Shown: piece by piece, positions 63,536 to 64,000 of the stretch
Numbering within the stretch: position 1 is the first letter of the stretch
Layout of the letters: each line of letters begins with the position of its first letter
Assembly: GCF_048548695.1 (NCBI RefSeq)
Contig: NZ_JBLYIF010000003.1
Source: Neptuniibacter sp048548695
Lineage (GTDB): Bacteria > Pseudomonadota > Gammaproteobacteria > Pseudomonadales > Balneatricaceae
DNA: 64,000 nucleotides
Reading direction: 5' to 3' (one strand)
Made by a program: the position numbers and the translations under genes
The notes under the pieces: model-generated
The model's input: the letters and a program-made list of their open reading frames with translations, nothing else
Databases searched by the model: none
What the model was told of the DNA's origin: nothing

Positions 63536-64000
63536 ATGTTTAAACTGAAGATGGTTAAAAAACTTGCTGCTGTGGCCGCCTGCGCTGCAGTACTGGCAAG
63601 CCCGCTGGCGATGGCTGAAAAAACCTATCGTCTGAAACTGGCTGAAACCTGGCCAACCAATTTCCCTGTATTTGGTGATGCGACCAAGAACATGGCGGCG
63701 ATGGCGGAAAAGATGTCCAATGGTCGCCTGAAGATCACCATCGACTCTGCCAACAAGCATAAGTCAGCGTTTGGTGTGTTTGATATGGTGCGCTCCGGCC
63801 AATATGACATGGGCCACTCTGCCTCTTATTACTGGAAGGGTAAAGTCCCTAACACCCTGTACTTCACCACTATGCCGTTTGGTATGACTGCGCCTGAGCA
63901 GTACGGCTGGTTCTATTACGGTGGCGGTATGGAGCTGATGAATGAGGTCTATGGTGAATTTGGCCTGCTCTCATTCCCGGGTGGTAACACCGGTAACCAG
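63536..64000 (+). CDS. TRAP transporter solute-binding protein (DctP/TakP type), 5' part only
   Basis: The first 155 residues are visible; the gene runs off the window. Residues 1-28 form a Sec signal peptide (MVKKLAAVAACAAVLASPLAMA). The mature part matches the TRAP DctP family: RLKLAETWPTNFPVFGD, KMSNGRLKITIDSANKHKSAF, FDMVRSGQYDMGHSASYYWKGK, TTMPFGMTAPEQYGWFYYGGG and SFPGGNTGNQ. These blocks fit the TakP-like subgroup that binds 2-oxoacids or similar carboxylates. AGAGGAAA precedes the start. The small and large permease genes should follow beyond the edge. Confidence 0.93.
   Translation, partial: MFKLKMVKKLAAVAACAAVLASPLAMAEKTYRLKLAETWPTNFPVFGDATKNMAAMAEKMSNGRLKITIDSANKHKSAFGVFDMVRSGQYDMGHSASYYWKGKVPNTLYFTTMPFGMTAPEQYGWFYYGGGMELMNEVYGEFGLLSFPGGNTGNQ

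Noticed and set aside
1..64000. CRISPR arrays, prophage or integrative elements
   Set aside because: No regularly spaced repeats, integrase, phage structural genes or attachment-site pairs were seen.

Overview
The window reads as chromosomal DNA of a marine gammaproteobacterium, most likely an Oceanospirillaceae-type organism (Amphritea, Neptuniibacter or Marinobacterium-like). The reasons are the gene families (GlrK-QseG-GlrR, a TIGR02647 protein, DUF938 and DUF3465 proteins, a fused LplT-PlsC-AMP-ligase, a MocR regulator next to a TRAP transporter) and the very high density of c-di-GMP and two-component genes. This placement comes from protein recognition by eye, not from a search. There is no prophage, CRISPR array, rRNA operon or convincing tRNA. 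The only mobile-looking DNA is a short inverted-repeat element near 14.25-14.51 kb.

Layout. 1-2.1 kb: minus-strand glrK-qseG-glrR two-component operon (glrR cut by the edge), preceded by a structured, terminator-ended stretch where enterobacteria carry the GlmY sRNA. 2.3-7.3 kb: EF-hand protein, a lipoprotein, a DnaJ/VWA gene pair and a two-domain lipid acyltransferase. 7.4-12.6 kb: a 55-residue charged protein, LexA-controlled dinB, a Tsx-like porin, a deaminase, a SulP transporter, a HopJ-family protein and a small conserved protein. 12.7-15.4 kb: a thioredoxin-domain protein whose C-terminus runs into the inverted-repeat element, then TIGR02647 and DUF938 proteins. 15.6-20.6 kb: a double-receiver GGDEF-EAL protein convergent with a periplasmic binding protein/sensor kinase pair. 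20.7-25.4 kb: metG, an HDOD protein and trmA. 25.4-29.6 kb: a TetR regulator with palindromic sites, overlapping the lysophospholipid salvage fusion.

29.8-38.2 kb holds three consecutive large signalling genes: a membrane PAS-PAS-GGDEF-EAL protein, a hybrid histidine kinase with Hpt, and a REC-PAS-degenerate GGDEF-EAL protein. Together they look like a phosphorelay feeding c-di-GMP turnover. 38.3-47.5 kb: apbC, a DUF481 protein, small membrane proteins, hemH, a thioredoxin-like protein, dcd and two unrecognised acidic proteins, one with an internal duplication. 47.5-53 kb: a complete RND efflux operon (adaptor, pump, TolC-type channel) behind candidate operators. 53-58.6 kb: dsbB, a DMT exporter, an aspartate aminotransferase, uvrB and a GFA-family protein. 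58.8-64 kb: a Ca/Na antiporter, ccoG, a MocR-type regulator, and the start of a TRAP solute-binding protein cut by the window edge.

The common thread is environmental sensing: four c-di-GMP or HDOD signalling proteins, three histidine kinases, and envelope lipid and efflux functions. The best candidates for undescribed biology are the structured RNA region upstream of glrK, the binding-protein/kinase/double-REC module, the three-gene phosphorelay-to-c-di-GMP cluster, the duplicated acidic protein beside dcd, and the small Arg/Glu/His-rich protein beside dinB.
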